Source of the DNA: Atopobiaceae bacterium
Lineage (GTDB): Bacteria > Actinomycetota > Coriobacteriia > Coriobacteriales > Atopobiaceae
Length of the DNA: 64,000 nt
Assembly (NCBI GenBank): GCA_017533825.1
Contig: JAFWIE010000040.1
Coordinates: 51,758 to 115,757 of the forward strand
Direction of reading: 5' to 3'
Each line of letters starts with the position of its first letter. Position 1 is the first letter of the stretch. A program made the translations under genes and the position numbers. Below the pieces are notes generated by a model. The model ran no database searches and was not told where the DNA came from. It saw nothing but the letters and a program-made list of their open reading frames with translations. Positions 34,821 to 43,571 of this stretch are shown here, piece by piece.

Positions 34821-35249
34821 CTACTCCGCATCGGGAACGTACAGCTCGGCGGGCGCAAGCTCGCGCAGCCCCGCCTGCTTGAGCCGCAGCGCGACTGGCT
34901 CGCCAGTGAGCTTGACGATGTCGAACGTGCGGTCCCCAATTGAGGCGCAGTAGGCATACTCGACGTTGAGCTGTGCGTCTGCCAGCTTCGTAAGCATCTG
35001 TGCCAGTCCACCGGGTACGTTATCCACCTCGAGAGCCGAAACCTGCGTCGCTGCGGCACGATACCCGTGCTCCGCGAGCGCACGTGCCGCCGCATTCGGC
35101 GTGTCGCAGATGATGCGCACGATGCCGTAGTCGGCCGTGTCGGCCACCATGAGGGTGTGCATCTGGATTCCCATGCCACCAAGCAGCGCCGCTACCCCGG
35201 CAAGCGCACCGGGCTCGTTGGGTAGGAACACCGTTACTTGGTCGATCAT
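34821..35249 (-). CDS. Tandem ACT-domain protein (paralogue of the 19.6-kb ACT protein)
   Basis: 142 residues, two ACT domains. Shares the block ADYGIVRIICD and the same layout and exact length with the protein at 19638-20066, so the two are paralogues. It is the first gene of an operon with the SpoIIE phosphatase and the STAS-HATPase fusion, hinting that an amino-acid signal feeds into that pathway (inference). The start at 35249 follows AAAGGA; a frame extension to 35330 runs toward the tRNA-Leu terminator and is not supported. Confidence 0.87.
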   Translation of the reverse strand: MIDQVTVFLPNEPGALAGVAALLGGMGIQMHTLMVADTADYGIVRIICDTPNAAARALAEHGYRAAATQVSALEVDNVPGGLAQMLTKLADAQLNVEYAYCASIGDRTFDIVKLTGEPVALRLKQAGLRELAPAELYVPDAE

Positions 35250-35328
35250 GGGAGGTCCTTTCGAACGGATGCTGCCGAGTGAGCCCCAAGGGACGGTATC
35301 CAGGCGATCCCCCATTGCCCACTTATGC

Positions 35329-35355
35329 AAAAAAACGGACTTCCGAAGAAGCCCG
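35329..35355 (-). terminator. Terminator of tRNA-Leu
   Basis: 8-bp stem with one G-U pair (35336-35343 with 35348-35355), UUCG loop on the minus strand, then a T run (35329-35335). Confidence 0.85.
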
Positions 35356-35365
35356 CTCTCACTTT

Positions 35366-35456
35366 TGGTGTCGGAGGCGGGACTTGAACCCGCACGTCCG
35401 TTGAATTAGACACTAGCACCTCAAGCTAGCGCGTCTGCCAATTCCGCCACTCCGAC
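35366..35456 (-). tRNA. tRNA-Leu(GAG)
   Basis: 91-nt type-II tRNA with a long variable arm. Acceptor GTCGGAG/CTCCGAC, anticodon stem CTAGC/GCTAG around TTGAGGT (anticodon GAG), T-loop GTTCAAGTC, encoded CCA at 35366-35368. Confidence 0.95.
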
Positions 35457-35481
35457 TCGCTGCCGCCTTGCGGCAAGAAAT

Positions 35482-35511
35482 AATATAGCACCTTCCCCCA
35501 CTCCGATGCAA
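35482..35511 (-). promoter_or_regulatory. Promoter of tRNA-Leu
   Basis: Minus strand: -35 TTGCAT (35506-35511), 18-bp spacer, -10 TATATT (35482-35487). Same motif as the other tRNA promoters here. Confidence 0.7.
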
Positions 35512-35600
35512 GAACTTTTTTCGGAAATTTCTGGGACAGCTTGGCAGGACGGCAGCTTGGGAGGATGGCGGCTTGGCAGGACGGCGACTTGGAACGTCCC

Positions 35601-35648
35601 AAGAAAAGCCGTAGGGGCCCATTGGGAGGCTCTCCCCCAATGGGCCCC
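35601..35648 (-). terminator. Terminator of the first opp operon
   Basis: 13-bp stem GGGGCCCATTGGG/CCCAATGGGCCCC (35614-35626 with 35636-35648), followed on the minus strand by a T-rich tract (35601-35608). Lies downstream of oppF1. Confidence 0.85.
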
Positions 35649-35674
35649 CGAGGTCGTGGACCCTTCAGCCGTTG

Positions 35675-36595
35675 CTACGCGGTCCAGCGGGCGAGTTCCT
35701 CGTCGGTGGCGAGCACCGAGTGCGTTCCGCCAATCAGATGCTCGCTCCCCTTCGCGTAGTCCACGCCCTCCGCCTTGCGATCGTAGGCAACCGGATGGCG
35801 CCGCTTCTCAACCTCGGGGTTGGGGAGCGGCACTGCCGAGAGCAGGCTCTTCGTGTAGGGATGTATCGGATTGCTAAAGATCTCGTCTGCCGTACCCGTC
35901 TCCACCATGTAGCCGAGGTGGAGAACACCGATGCGGTCCGAGATGTACTTCACCATCGAGAGGTCGTGCGCAATGAAGAGATACGCACATCCCGTCTCGT
36001 CCTGGATGTCCTTCATGAGATTAACGACCTGCGCCTGTATGGAGACGTCCAAGGCCGAGATGCACTCGTCGGCAATGATGAGCTTGGGGTTCATGATGAG
36101 CGCTCGCGCGATTCCCACACGCTGGCGCTGACCACCGCTGAACTGGTGCGGGTAACGTTCGGCATGGCTCTTTGAGAGGCCGACCTTCTCGAGCATCTCG
36201 CCAATGGCTGCGTCACGGTCAGTGATGCTTGCATGACGCTTGTGGATGTCGAGCCCCTCGCCGATGATGTCGGCCACCTTCTTGCGCGGGTTCAGGCTGC
36301 TCATGGGGTCTTGGAAGATCATCTGCATGTCGCGTCGCAGCATCTCCTCCACCGAGCGGTCGAGCTTACCCGTAATGTCCTTACCCTGAAAGATGACGTT
36401 TCCCGAAGTGGGGTTATACAAGCGAATGATGCTTCGACCAATCGTGGTCTTGCCCGATCCGCTCTCCCCCACCAGACCATAGGTCTCTCCGGGATAGATG
36501 TCGAACGAGACACCGTTGACGGCCTTTACCGTGTAGGATCGCGATACCTTGAAGTGCTGAGAGAGGTTCTTCACATGCAGCAGTGGCTCACTCAT
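35675..36595 (-). CDS. oppF: Oligopeptide ABC transporter ATP-binding protein OppF (set 1, Ami-type)
   Basis: 306 residues. Walker A GESGSGKT (43-50), signature [10 protein letters not shown], Walker B LIIADECISALD (Cys-Ile in place of the usual Pro-Thr). It ends with a short C-terminal extension lacking the Cys cluster of DppF-type proteins, as in Ami/Opp systems of Firmicutes. It energises peptide import with OppD. Its ATG overlaps the oppD stop by 4 bp (ATGA). Last gene of oppABCDF set 1. Confidence 0.93.
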   Translation of the reverse strand: MSEPLLHVKNLSQHFKVSRSYTVKAVNGVSFDIYPGETYGLVGESGSGKTTIGRSIIRLYNPTSGNVIFQGKDITGKLDRSVEEMLRRDMQMIFQDPMSSLNPRKKVADIIGEGLDIHKRHASITDRDAAIGEMLEKVGLSKSHAERYPHQFSGGQRQRVGIARALIMNPKLIIADECISALDVSIQAQVVNLMKDIQDETGCAYLFIAHDLSMVKYISDRIGVLHLGYMVETGTADEIFSNPIHPYTKSLLSAVPLPNPEVEKRRHPVAYDRKAEGVDYAKGSEHLIGGTHSVLATDEELARWTA

Positions 36596-37680
36596 AGGTT
36601 CTTCTCCGCCTCCTTCTGGGCACGCGCGATGCGAGCCTTGAGCTCTTGGGGCATCTCCACCTTGGGTGCATCAGGATGCAACAACCACGTAGCCGCGTAA
36701 TGCGTCTCGCTCACCTTGAAGAGCGGTGGATCCGCCTTCTCGTCGATGGCGAGCGCGTAGGCGTTTCGTGCTGCGAAGGCGTCACCCTTTGGCTCGTGCA
36801 GCAGGTTCGGGGGACTGCCCGGAATGGACACCAGACGGTCATCGTCCGTCTCCAAGTCTGGCATGGCAGCAAGAAGGCCCCACGTATAGGGGTGCTTGGG
36901 CTCGTAGAAGATCTCGTTCACGTTGCCGACTTCGATGATCTTTCCTGCATACATGACGTTGACGTAATCGGCCACCTTCGCCACAACACCGAGGTCGTGC
37001 GTGATGTAGATGACGGAGAGCTTCATGCGCTTTTGGACGTCTTTGATGAGCTCCAGAATGCGTGCCTGAATGGTCACGTCAAGAGCGGTGGTGGGCTCGT
37101 CACAGATCAGGATGTCTGGGTCGGAGGCCAGCGCGATGGCGATGACCACGCGCTGTCGCATGCCACCCGAAAGCTGATGCGGGTAGTTCTTCATGCGCTT
37201 TTCCGCATCCGTGATGCCCACGAGTTCGAGCAGCTCGAGCGCCCGGTCCCACGCCTCCTGCTTGCTTGCCTTCTTGTGAAGCAGGATGCCCTCCATGATC
37301 TGCTTGCCGATGGTCATGGTGGGATCGAGGCTCGTCATGGGATCCTGGAAGACCATCGCGATTCTGCTGCCGTTGATGGTGCTGCGCAGTTGCTTCTTGG
37401 ACATCTGCAGCAGGTCATACACCTGCTCGTGCCCGTAGTCGTCTACATAGCGGTACAGAATCTGGCCGGAGTTCACCGTGGCATTTGCGTCGAGCAGGCC
37501 GACGGCCGCCTTCATGGTGACGGATTTGCCCGAGCCCGACTCGCCAACGATGGCGACCGTCTCGCCCTTCTGGAGGTCGATGTTCACACCACGAATTGCG
37601 TGAATGATTCCTGCGTTCGTCTTGAAGGATATGTCGAGGTCGTTGATCTGCAGGATGGTCCTCTCGTTCTTCATTTCCAT
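36592..37680 (-). CDS. oppD: Oligopeptide ABC transporter ATP-binding protein OppD (set 1, AmiE-type)
   Basis: 362 residues. Walker A GESGSGKS (46-53), signature LSGGMRQRV, Walker [14 protein letters not shown]-loop YITHDLG. The C-terminal segment reads PKGDAFAARNAYALAID then PLFKVSETHYAATWLL, the AmiE/firmicute OppD pattern, where Asp/Asn stand at the positions of the Cys ligands found in DppD-type proteins. Start 37680 with AGGAGG. Ten bp downstream of oppC. Confidence 0.94.
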   Translation of the reverse strand: MEMKNERTILQINDLDISFKTNAGIIHAIRGVNIDLQKGETVAIVGESGSGKSVTMKAAVGLLDANATVNSGQILYRYVDDYGHEQVYDLLQMSKKQLRSTINGSRIAMVFQDPMTSLDPTMTIGKQIMEGILLHKKASKQEAWDRALELLELVGITDAEKRMKNYPHQLSGGMRQRVVIAIALASDPDILICDEPTTALDVTIQARILELIKDVQKRMKLSVIYITHDLGVVAKVADYVNVMYAGKIIEVGNVNEIFYEPKHPYTWGLLAAMPDLETDDDRLVSIPGSPPNLLHEPKGDAFAARNAYALAIDEKADPPLFKVSETHYAATWLLHPDAPKVEMPQELKARIARAQKEAEKNL

Positions 37681-37690
37681 GGCCGACCTC

Positions 37691-38668
37691 CTACATGTCC
37701 TCGAGCTTGGGCGCAAGCGCCTCGCGGAAGCCGTCACCGATGAAGTTGAAGCCGAGCATCTGCAAGGCCAGCACCGCAATGGGCGAGAGAATCTGGTAAG
37801 GCAGCGTCGTGATGTTGTTGAAGCCCGTCGAGATGAGCGAGCCAATGGAGCATTGCGGCAGCATGATGCCGACGCCCACGAAGCTGAGGAACGCCTCGGT
37901 GAAGATTGCCGTGGGGATGGAGAACATCATCTGCGTGATGATGGGTCCGATGGTGTTGGGCAGAATCTGCCGGAAGATGATGTGGAAGCTCTTCGCACCG
38001 AGCGTACGACTCGCGAGCACGTACTCTTGCTCCTTCATCTTGAGCATCTCGGCGCGCGCGATCTTGCTCATGCCAATCCACTCCGTGAGCAGCAGGGCGA
38101 CGATAACGAGTCCCATGCCCTTGGGCATAAAGATGGCGAGCACCGACACGATGACCAAGCGCGGCACGGAGTTTGCGATCTCCACGATACGCTGCATCAC
38201 GTTGTCTACCATGCCGCCGAAGTATCCCGAAATGAGACCGTAGCTCATGCCAATAATCATGTCGATGAAGATAGTCACGAAGGCGATGATGAGCGATACG
38301 CGTGCACCCTGCCATGTGCGCGTCCAGAGGTCACGTCCGAGGTCATCGGTGCCAAAGAGGAACGTCATTCCGGCAAAGGGCCCCTCCGAGGTGCCCGGAG
38401 GTGCGATGCCCTTGGCGACCACCTTCTCGTTATCGGCGGCTCGGATGATTTGGTCGTAGTTGAAGGGACTCAGCATGGGGCCGAGAATAGCAAGAAGAAT
38501 GATCGTGAGCACCAGCACCAGTCCGACAACCGCGCGGCGGTTGTGGAAGAAGTGCGTGGCCACGCCCTTCCAGTAGCTCTGCGAAGCGAAGTTCTTGTCG
38601 GTGGTGATGTCGCGATCGGTGAGGAGCTCAAAGTCCCCCGGAACGGGAACGTACGTCGTGTTCTCCAT
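37691..38668 (-). CDS. oppC: Oligopeptide ABC transporter permease OppC (set 1)
   Basis: 325 residues. A cytoplasmic N-terminus (about 45 residues) and a first TM (AVVGLVLVLTIILLAILG) precede the conserved permease core with five more TMs and the EAA-like loop (ASRTLGAKSFHIIFRQILPN) that couples to the ATPases. GTDDLGRD is the family's periplasmic motif. ATG with GAGGAGG upstream; 3 bp after oppB. Confidence 0.94.
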   Translation of the reverse strand: MENTTYVPVPGDFELLTDRDITTDKNFASQSYWKGVATHFFHNRRAVVGLVLVLTIILLAILGPMLSPFNYDQIIRAADNEKVVAKGIAPPGTSEGPFAGMTFLFGTDDLGRDLWTRTWQGARVSLIIAFVTIFIDMIIGMSYGLISGYFGGMVDNVMQRIVEIANSVPRLVIVSVLAIFMPKGMGLVIVALLLTEWIGMSKIARAEMLKMKEQEYVLASRTLGAKSFHIIFRQILPNTIGPIITQMMFSIPTAIFTEAFLSFVGVGIMLPQCSIGSLISTGFNNITTLPYQILSPIAVLALQMLGFNFIGDGFREALAPKLEDM

Positions 38669-38671
38669 GGC

Positions 38672-39619
38672 CTAGGCCTCCTCTCCGCTTGCCGATACGC
38701 GAATGCGCGGGTCGATGATGCCGTACAGGATGTCCACCACCAGCATGATGCCGATGTAGAGCGCTGAGTACAGGATTCCGAGCGCGAGCACGTAGTTGTA
38801 ATCCACGCCCTCGCCCGCGATGGCGTCCACCATCAGTTTGCCGATACCGTTGATGCCATAGATCTTCTCGACCACAAGCGCTCCCGTGAGCAGGTCTACG
38901 ATGAGTGGCCCAAGCACGGTGACGATGGGAATGAGCGCGTTGCGCAGAATGTGCTTGCGCACGAGCAGGCTTCCCGTCATGCCCTTGCTCTCTGCAAGGC
39001 GCACGTAGTCGGAGTCCATGACCTCCACCATCTCGTTGCGCGTGAAGCGTGCGACGGTCGACATCGTGAAGAGGCTCAGGGAGAGCGACGGCAGAATCGA
39101 CGAGAAGACGAAGCGGTTCGGGTCAAAGAAGTACGGGAAGAACGGAATCTTGTAGGCAAAGAAGTACTGCAGGAAGATGAGGAACACGTAACCCGGCACG
39201 CACACACCCAAGATGGAGAACACCGTGCAGAAGCCGTCGAGGAACTTGCCGCGGTTGAGCGCTGCGGTGATGCCCAGTAGCAAGCCTACGGCCGTGCCTT
39301 CAAGGATGGCGATGCCACCGATGCGGAACGAGTTCGAGATGCAGGTTGAGAGCACCGTGTTGATGGGGGCGCCGTAATAGAGCGAGGTGCCCTTGCCAAA
39401 GTCGCCATGAAGGAGGTTGATGAAGTATCTCCCGAACTGCACGAGTATGGGGTCATCGAGACCCATCTCGGCGCGCTTGTTCACAATCTGCTCCGCGCTC
39501 ATGCGCTCCGAGGGGAACGGGTTGCCCGGCATGATGCGCACCAGTACGAAGAGAATGAAGATGATGAGGAAGAGCGTGATGAGGGCGAGTCCCACGCGCT
39601 TGAGAATGTATTTGGCCAA
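38672..39619 (-). CDS. oppB: Oligopeptide ABC transporter permease OppB (set 1)
   Basis: 315 residues, six TMs. N-terminal MAKYILKRVGLALITLFLII and the PGNPF motif typical of OppB, EAA loop LAESKGMTGSLLVRKHILRN. The start codon is TTG at 39619, supported by AAAGGAG 6 bp upstream and the exact family N-terminus. It follows oppA by about 100 bp containing a stem-loop. Confidence 0.94.
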   Translation of the reverse strand: MAKYILKRVGLALITLFLIIFILFVLVRIMPGNPFPSERMSAEQIVNKRAEMGLDDPILVQFGRYFINLLHGDFGKGTSLYYGAPINTVLSTCISNSFRIGGIAILEGTAVGLLLGITAALNRGKFLDGFCTVFSILGVCVPGYVFLIFLQYFFAYKIPFFPYFFDPNRFVFSSILPSLSLSLFTMSTVARFTRNEMVEVMDSDYVRLAESKGMTGSLLVRKHILRNALIPIVTVLGPLIVDLLTGALVVEKIYGINGIGKLMVDAIAGEGVDYNYVLALGILYSALYIGIMLVVDILYGIIDPRIRVSASGEEA

Positions 39620-39658
39620 TCGAACTCCTTTCCGGAGTGTCCGATTTCTATCGTTAGT

Positions 39659-39694
39659 GCCCCCCGGCCGAGGGCACGCCTACGACCGGGGGGC
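39659..39694 (-). promoter_or_regulatory. Stem-loop between oppA1 and oppB1
   Basis: 9-bp GC stem GCCCCCCGG/CCGGGGGGC (39659-39667 with 39686-39694) without a following T-run. This position is typical for an mRNA-stabilising or partial-termination hairpin that raises binding-protein expression above that of the membrane parts. Confidence 0.55.
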
Positions 39695-39718
39695 AACCTA
39701 ACCGAATCGGACGATTCC

Positions 39719-41437
39719 TTACGCAACCGTGGTGTTCTTGTACACGCGGTTCAGTGCGACGGGGTGGAACTCGATGCCCTGGACAGACGGGTTGATGAGG
39801 TTCGCGTTCGCCTTGGTGTAGAGCGGGGCGATGACAGCCTCCTGCATGACGAGAGTCTCGGCATCGTAGAGGGCAGACCAGCGTGCATCGTAGTCGGAGA
39901 CGAGGTCACCAGTGGTGCAGTCAGCGATGATCTTGTCGTACTCTTTGTTGCTCCAGAAGCCATAGTTGTTGGAGTTGTTGGTAATCCACATGCCGAGGTA
40001 GGTCATGGGGTCGGCGTAGTCGGGCCCCCAGCGCGTGAGCGCGACGTCGTAGTTGTCCTCCTGCATCTTGTCCAGGCGCTCGGCCTTGGTCATGCCCTGC
40101 AGGTTGAGGGTGATGCCCGAGAGGTTGCCCTCCACCTGCTCCTTGATGGCCTGGGCGACCTTCTCGACCTCGTCACCTTCGTTGTTGCCATAGATCATGG
40201 TGAACTCGAAGGTATCGGTCTTGAGCTCCTTCTTTGCATCCTCGAAGAACTTCTGAGCCTTGTCGACGTCGTAGCCAATGTAGTCAGAGAACATCGTCTG
40301 GTCGGCCGAGAAGTCCTCGCCGGTGGTGGCGCTCGCCGCAAACTGAGGCGGAACGGCCGTGTAGGTGGCCAGCGAGCCGTCCATCACGTAGTTCTCGACC
40401 AATGCCTCGCGGTCGATGGCGTTGGAAATGGCCAGACGCAGGTTCTGGTTGGCGAGCATGCCGCCCTGCGCGTTCTTCTTCGTCTGGGAGAAGGTGAGAT
40501 ACCACATGTAACCAGCACCGGTAACCGTGAGCTTGTCCTTGAGGTCGGCGTCCTCCTCGGCTGCCGCAACCTGGTTGCCGCTGATCATGACAACGTCGAG
40601 AGAGTTGGACTTGAAGGCGGTGAGGGCGTTGTCGGAGGAACCGACGACCTGATAGTTGATGGAGCCGAGGCTGACGGCATCAGCGTTCCAGTAGTCGGGG
40701 TTCTTCTTGACGGAGAGGCTCGCCGTGCCGGGCGTGTAGGTGTCGAGAAGGAAGGCGCCGTTGCAAAGGAAGGTCTCGGGGCTGGTGCCGTAGGTGCCGT
40801 CCTCGAGGCCCTTGTAGAACTCCTCGTTGATGGGGTAGAAGGTCGGGAAGTACATGAGCGAGTCGAAGTAAGGCACGGGGGCTTCGAGCTCGACCACGAG
40901 GGTCTTGTCGTCCTTGGCGGTAACGCCAAGGGTGGTCTCGTCCTTCTCGTCGCCAGCAACGATGGCGGCTGCGCCCTTGATCTGGCCGATGTCACTCATC
41001 ATGTAAGCATACTCGCCTGCGTTCTTGCAGATGCGGCGCCAAGCGAAGACGAAGTCGTTGGCGGTGACCGGCGTGCCGTTGCTCCACTTGGCATCACGCA
41101 GGGTGAAGGTGTACGTCATGCCGTCCTCGGAAGCCTCCATCTTCTCGGCGAGCGCCTCGATGGCCTTGCCGTCGGCATCCATCTGCATGAGACCGTCGAT
41201 GCAGTCGGCGATGACCTCGAAGGAATCGCCATCTGTCGCGAGGTCGGTGTCGAGCGACATCACGTTGGTATAGAGCATGACGCCGATGCTGGCGCCGTCA
41301 GCCGCACCAGATGACGCGTCAGCGGAGCCGGAACCGGTCGAGCCACCGTCGCCACCGCCACAAGCGGCGAGGAAGAGGGCTGCCGTCGACGCGCCGGTGG
41401 CGCCCAGGAACGAACGGCGAGTAAGGTGCTTTGCCAT
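39719..41437 (-). CDS. oppA: Oligopeptide-binding lipoprotein OppA (set 1)
   Basis: 572 residues. Tat-like signal (TRRSFLGATG) and lipobox LAAC with lipid Cys26, a Gly/Ser linker, then a normal-order SBP_bac_5 domain: an N-terminal lobe (YTFTLRDAKWSNGTPVTANDFVFAWRR), the central lobe, the NLRLAISNAIDREALV helix (about 350), and a C-terminal end (APLYTKANANLINPSVQGIEFHPV). First gene of operon 1; AAAGGATG upstream of the ATG. It serves as the unpermuted reference for the neighbouring oppA2. Confidence 0.94.
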   Translation of the reverse strand: MAKHLTRRSFLGATGASTAALFLAACGGGDGGSTGSGSADASSGAADGASIGVMLYTNVMSLDTDLATDGDSFEVIADCIDGLMQMDADGKAIEALAEKMEASEDGMTYTFTLRDAKWSNGTPVTANDFVFAWRRICKNAGEYAYMMSDIGQIKGAAAIVAGDEKDETTLGVTAKDDKTLVVELEAPVPYFDSLMYFPTFYPINEEFYKGLEDGTYGTSPETFLCNGAFLLDTYTPGTASLSVKKNPDYWNADAVSLGSINYQVVGSSDNALTAFKSNSLDVVMISGNQVAAAEEDADLKDKLTVTGAGYMWYLTFSQTKKNAQGGMLANQNLRLAISNAIDREALVENYVMDGSLATYTAVPPQFAASATTGEDFSADQTMFSDYIGYDVDKAQKFFEDAKKELKTDTFEFTMIYGNNEGDEVEKVAQAIKEQVEGNLSGITLNLQGMTKAERLDKMQEDNYDVALTRWGPDYADPMTYLGMWITNNSNNYGFWSNKEYDKIIADCTTGDLVSDYDARWSALYDAETLVMQEAVIAPLYTKANANLINPSVQGIEFHPVALNRVYKNTTVA

Positions 41438-41548
41438 TGATGATCACATCCTTTGTCCTTATTGACAAACGAACAACTTCGTTGAGTGTAGCCACGCTTT
41501 GTTTCTAGTCTGTGACGCATGGGGCGAGCGCCCTCATCGGATGGCAAG

Positions 41549-41612
41549 AACGGCAAAAGGGTACCTGGTACCGTGTGCCGTGGCACACGGTACCAGGTAC
41601 CCTTTTGCCGTT
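41549..41612. repeat. Perfect 31-bp inverted repeat (KpnI-rich palindrome)
   Basis: Arms 41549-41579 and 41582-41612 are exact complements with a 2-nt loop. The core words are GGTACC and AGGTACC; each arm begins with AACGGCAAAAGG. Lies between oppA2 (stop 41626) and oppA1 (start 41437). No T-run follows on the minus strand. A related element lies at 43856-43918. Confidence 0.9.
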
Positions 41613-41625
41613 TACTGAACTTGAG

Positions 41626-43458
41626 TTACGCAGGCAGAATGTCCTCGTTCACGTTCCAGCAGACGTAGTAGGTGCCCGCATACGGAGCGACGACGTACTG
41701 GTCGGCGTACTCCTTCTTGACGCGCGCCATCTCGTTGGTGGGAATCTCGTCGATGAAGTGCCAGTCGCCGGCCTCCCAGTTGGCAAGGTTGGTGTTGGAG
41801 TCGTCGGAGAGGTACCAGTTGATCTCCTTCATGGAGATGTTGTCGGCATCCCAATAATCGTCACGCTTGGTGAGCGTAATGACGGAATTGTGCTTCCAGC
41901 CACTAATGGCATACGGACCGTTGCAGACGTAGGTCTTGGGGTCGGTCGCCCAGCCCTCGTCTGCCACGACGTCCTCGCGCACCGGGTAGAACACGGGGAA
42001 GGCCATGAGCTCATCCCAGTAGGCAATGAGGTTGGTCGTGGTGACCTCAAGCGTCTTGTCGTCGATGGCCTTCACCGCAAGGTCGCCATCCTCGTAGCCC
42101 TTGACGACGGAGTACATCTCGCCGTAGTCCGCGCCCAGCTCGTCAGAGGCCGCGCGCTTCCACGCAAACTCGAAGTCGCCAGCCACCAGCGGCTTGCCGT
42201 CGGACCAAGTCAGGCCGTCACGCAGGGTGTAGGTGTAGGTAACGGTGCCGTCCTTGTTCTCGACGCCCTTCACCATCTCCTCGGCGCAGCCAGGAACGAT
42301 CTTGTAGGAGCCGTCACTCTGGAGCTCCCAGCGAGCAAGCCCCTCGAAGGTGTGCACGAGCGTCGTGGCGCCGTCAACGGCGGAGTTGAGAGCGGGATCG
42401 AGCGTGTCGGGCTCGGAGCCATAGGTGACGTTGATGGAGTCGCCCTTGCCACCCACGGTGCACTTCTCGAAGTGGGAGAAGCCCAGCGGCGTGACGTAGA
42501 ATCCCTCGACGTCCTTGTTGAGGAGGTAGGGGTTGGTGTAATAGTAAAGCGGGGTCAGCGCGCCGGTATTCATGATGATGTCCTCGGCACGGTGCATGAG
42601 CTTAAAGCGCTTCTCCTGATCCGACTCCTTGTTGATGGTGTCGATGAGCACGTCATAGGTCTCGGCCCAAGTGCCGCCCTCAACCTTCACGTCGTAACCA
42701 AGGTCAGAGAGGTCGAGGTCATAGGCCGCGATGTTCACGTGGTCGCCCTTGCCGAACTGCGCGTCGTTGTTGCCCGAGCCGGTGGTCCACATGTCGAGCA
42801 TGCAGATGGGGTCGGTGTAGTCCATGATCCAGCCGTTACGCGCGATGGAGAAGTCGCCTGCCTTACGGGTGTTCAGGAACGTGGCCCACTCCTGGTTCTC
42901 CATCGTCATCTGGATGCCCACCGCGGCGAGAGCGGACTGCAGGTACTCGCCAATGGCCTTGTGCGCCTCGTTGGTGTTGTACAGGTACGTCATGGAGGGG
43001 AAGTTCGTGAACTGACCCGTAGACTCATCGTAGTCGTAGTACTTCTTGAGAACGGCGATGGCCTCCTCGAAGTTGGTGGTCAGTGCTTCCTGAGAAGCGT
43101 CGTAATAGCCCTTGCCCTCGCCCGCACCGGCGTTGAAGGCGAAGTCAGAGCCGTCGGGCTCCTGCACGCCCTGGCACACGAAGGTGTTCGCAGGAATCTG
43201 ATCTGCCTGAGCGATGTCTACGCAGATGTAGGTGCGGTCGAAGAGCAGCCCAATGGCGCGGCGAATCTCGGCACGTGCCTGCTCGCGTTCGGCGTCGGAA
43301 AGGCTGGCGACGTCAACCTTGTCACCCGCAGCCTCGGTGGCCGCGCCGCTTCCCTCGGACGAGCTGGAGCCCGATCCGCCGCCACATGCGCTGAGGCCAC
43401 CCAAGACGACGATGCCACCCACGCCCTGCAGGAAGCTCCTACGATTCAAATCAAGCAT
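41626..43458 (-). CDS. Oligopeptide-binding lipoprotein OppA2, apparently circularly permuted
   Basis: 610 residues. Tat-like signal RRSFLQG and lipobox LSAC (Cys25), then a Ser/Gly linker. Residues about 56-332 match the C-terminal half of an OppA fold: AEIRRAIGLLFDR (the DRE helix), FSIARNGWIMDYTDP, and LTPLYYYTNPYLLNKDVEGFYV (usually the end). Residues about 342-610 then match the N-terminal half: TYGSEPDTLDPALNS (usually the start), YTYTLRDGLTWSDGKPLVAGDFEFAWKR, VCNGPYAISGWKHN, and YYVCWNVN at the very C-terminus. OppA1 next door has the normal order. The ATG at 43458 has AGGGGGAC upstream. It probably serves the oppBCDF set 2. Confidence 0.85.
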   Translation of the reverse strand: MLDLNRRSFLQGVGGIVVLGGLSACGGGSGSSSSEGSGAATEAAGDKVDVASLSDAEREQARAEIRRAIGLLFDRTYICVDIAQADQIPANTFVCQGVQEPDGSDFAFNAGAGEGKGYYDASQEALTTNFEEAIAVLKKYYDYDESTGQFTNFPSMTYLYNTNEAHKAIGEYLQSALAAVGIQMTMENQEWATFLNTRKAGDFSIARNGWIMDYTDPICMLDMWTTGSGNNDAQFGKGDHVNIAAYDLDLSDLGYDVKVEGGTWAETYDVLIDTINKESDQEKRFKLMHRAEDIIMNTGALTPLYYYTNPYLLNKDVEGFYVTPLGFSHFEKCTVGGKGDSINVTYGSEPDTLDPALNSAVDGATTLVHTFEGLARWELQSDGSYKIVPGCAEEMVKGVENKDGTVTYTYTLRDGLTWSDGKPLVAGDFEFAWKRAASDELGADYGEMYSVVKGYEDGDLAVKAIDDKTLEVTTTNLIAYWDELMAFPVFYPVREDVVADEGWATDPKTYVCNGPYAISGWKHNSVITLTKRDDYWDADNISMKEINWYLSDDSNTNLANWEAGDWHFIDEIPTNEMARVKKEYADQYVVAPYAGTYYVCWNVNEDILPA

Positions 43459-43571
43459 GCTTTTGTCCCCCTTTTGTAAACAAACGTACAGTACGCAACG
43501 TGAGAATGGTAGCACTAATAAGCACGTATTTGTGTGTGTACTGCGCAAGCGTGCAATCCTTGCGGCGAGTC

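Noticed and set aside
35540..35592. Short direct repeats (GGCAGGACGGC..CTTGG) upstream of tRNA-Leu
   Set aside because: Only two to three imperfect short copies; no function suggested beyond local duplication.
39407..41314. 635-codon plus-strand ORF antisense to oppA1
   Set aside because: Shadow of the OppA1 coding frame: Val/Gly/Leu/Asp-skewed composition, no ribosome site, no domain.
41626..43458. Frameshifted or chimeric oppA as explanation for the odd domain order
   Set aside because: The frame is a single uninterrupted 610-codon ORF with a proper signal, and each half matches a different half of OppA; a frameshift cannot reorder segments. Assembly error remains to be excluded by reads.
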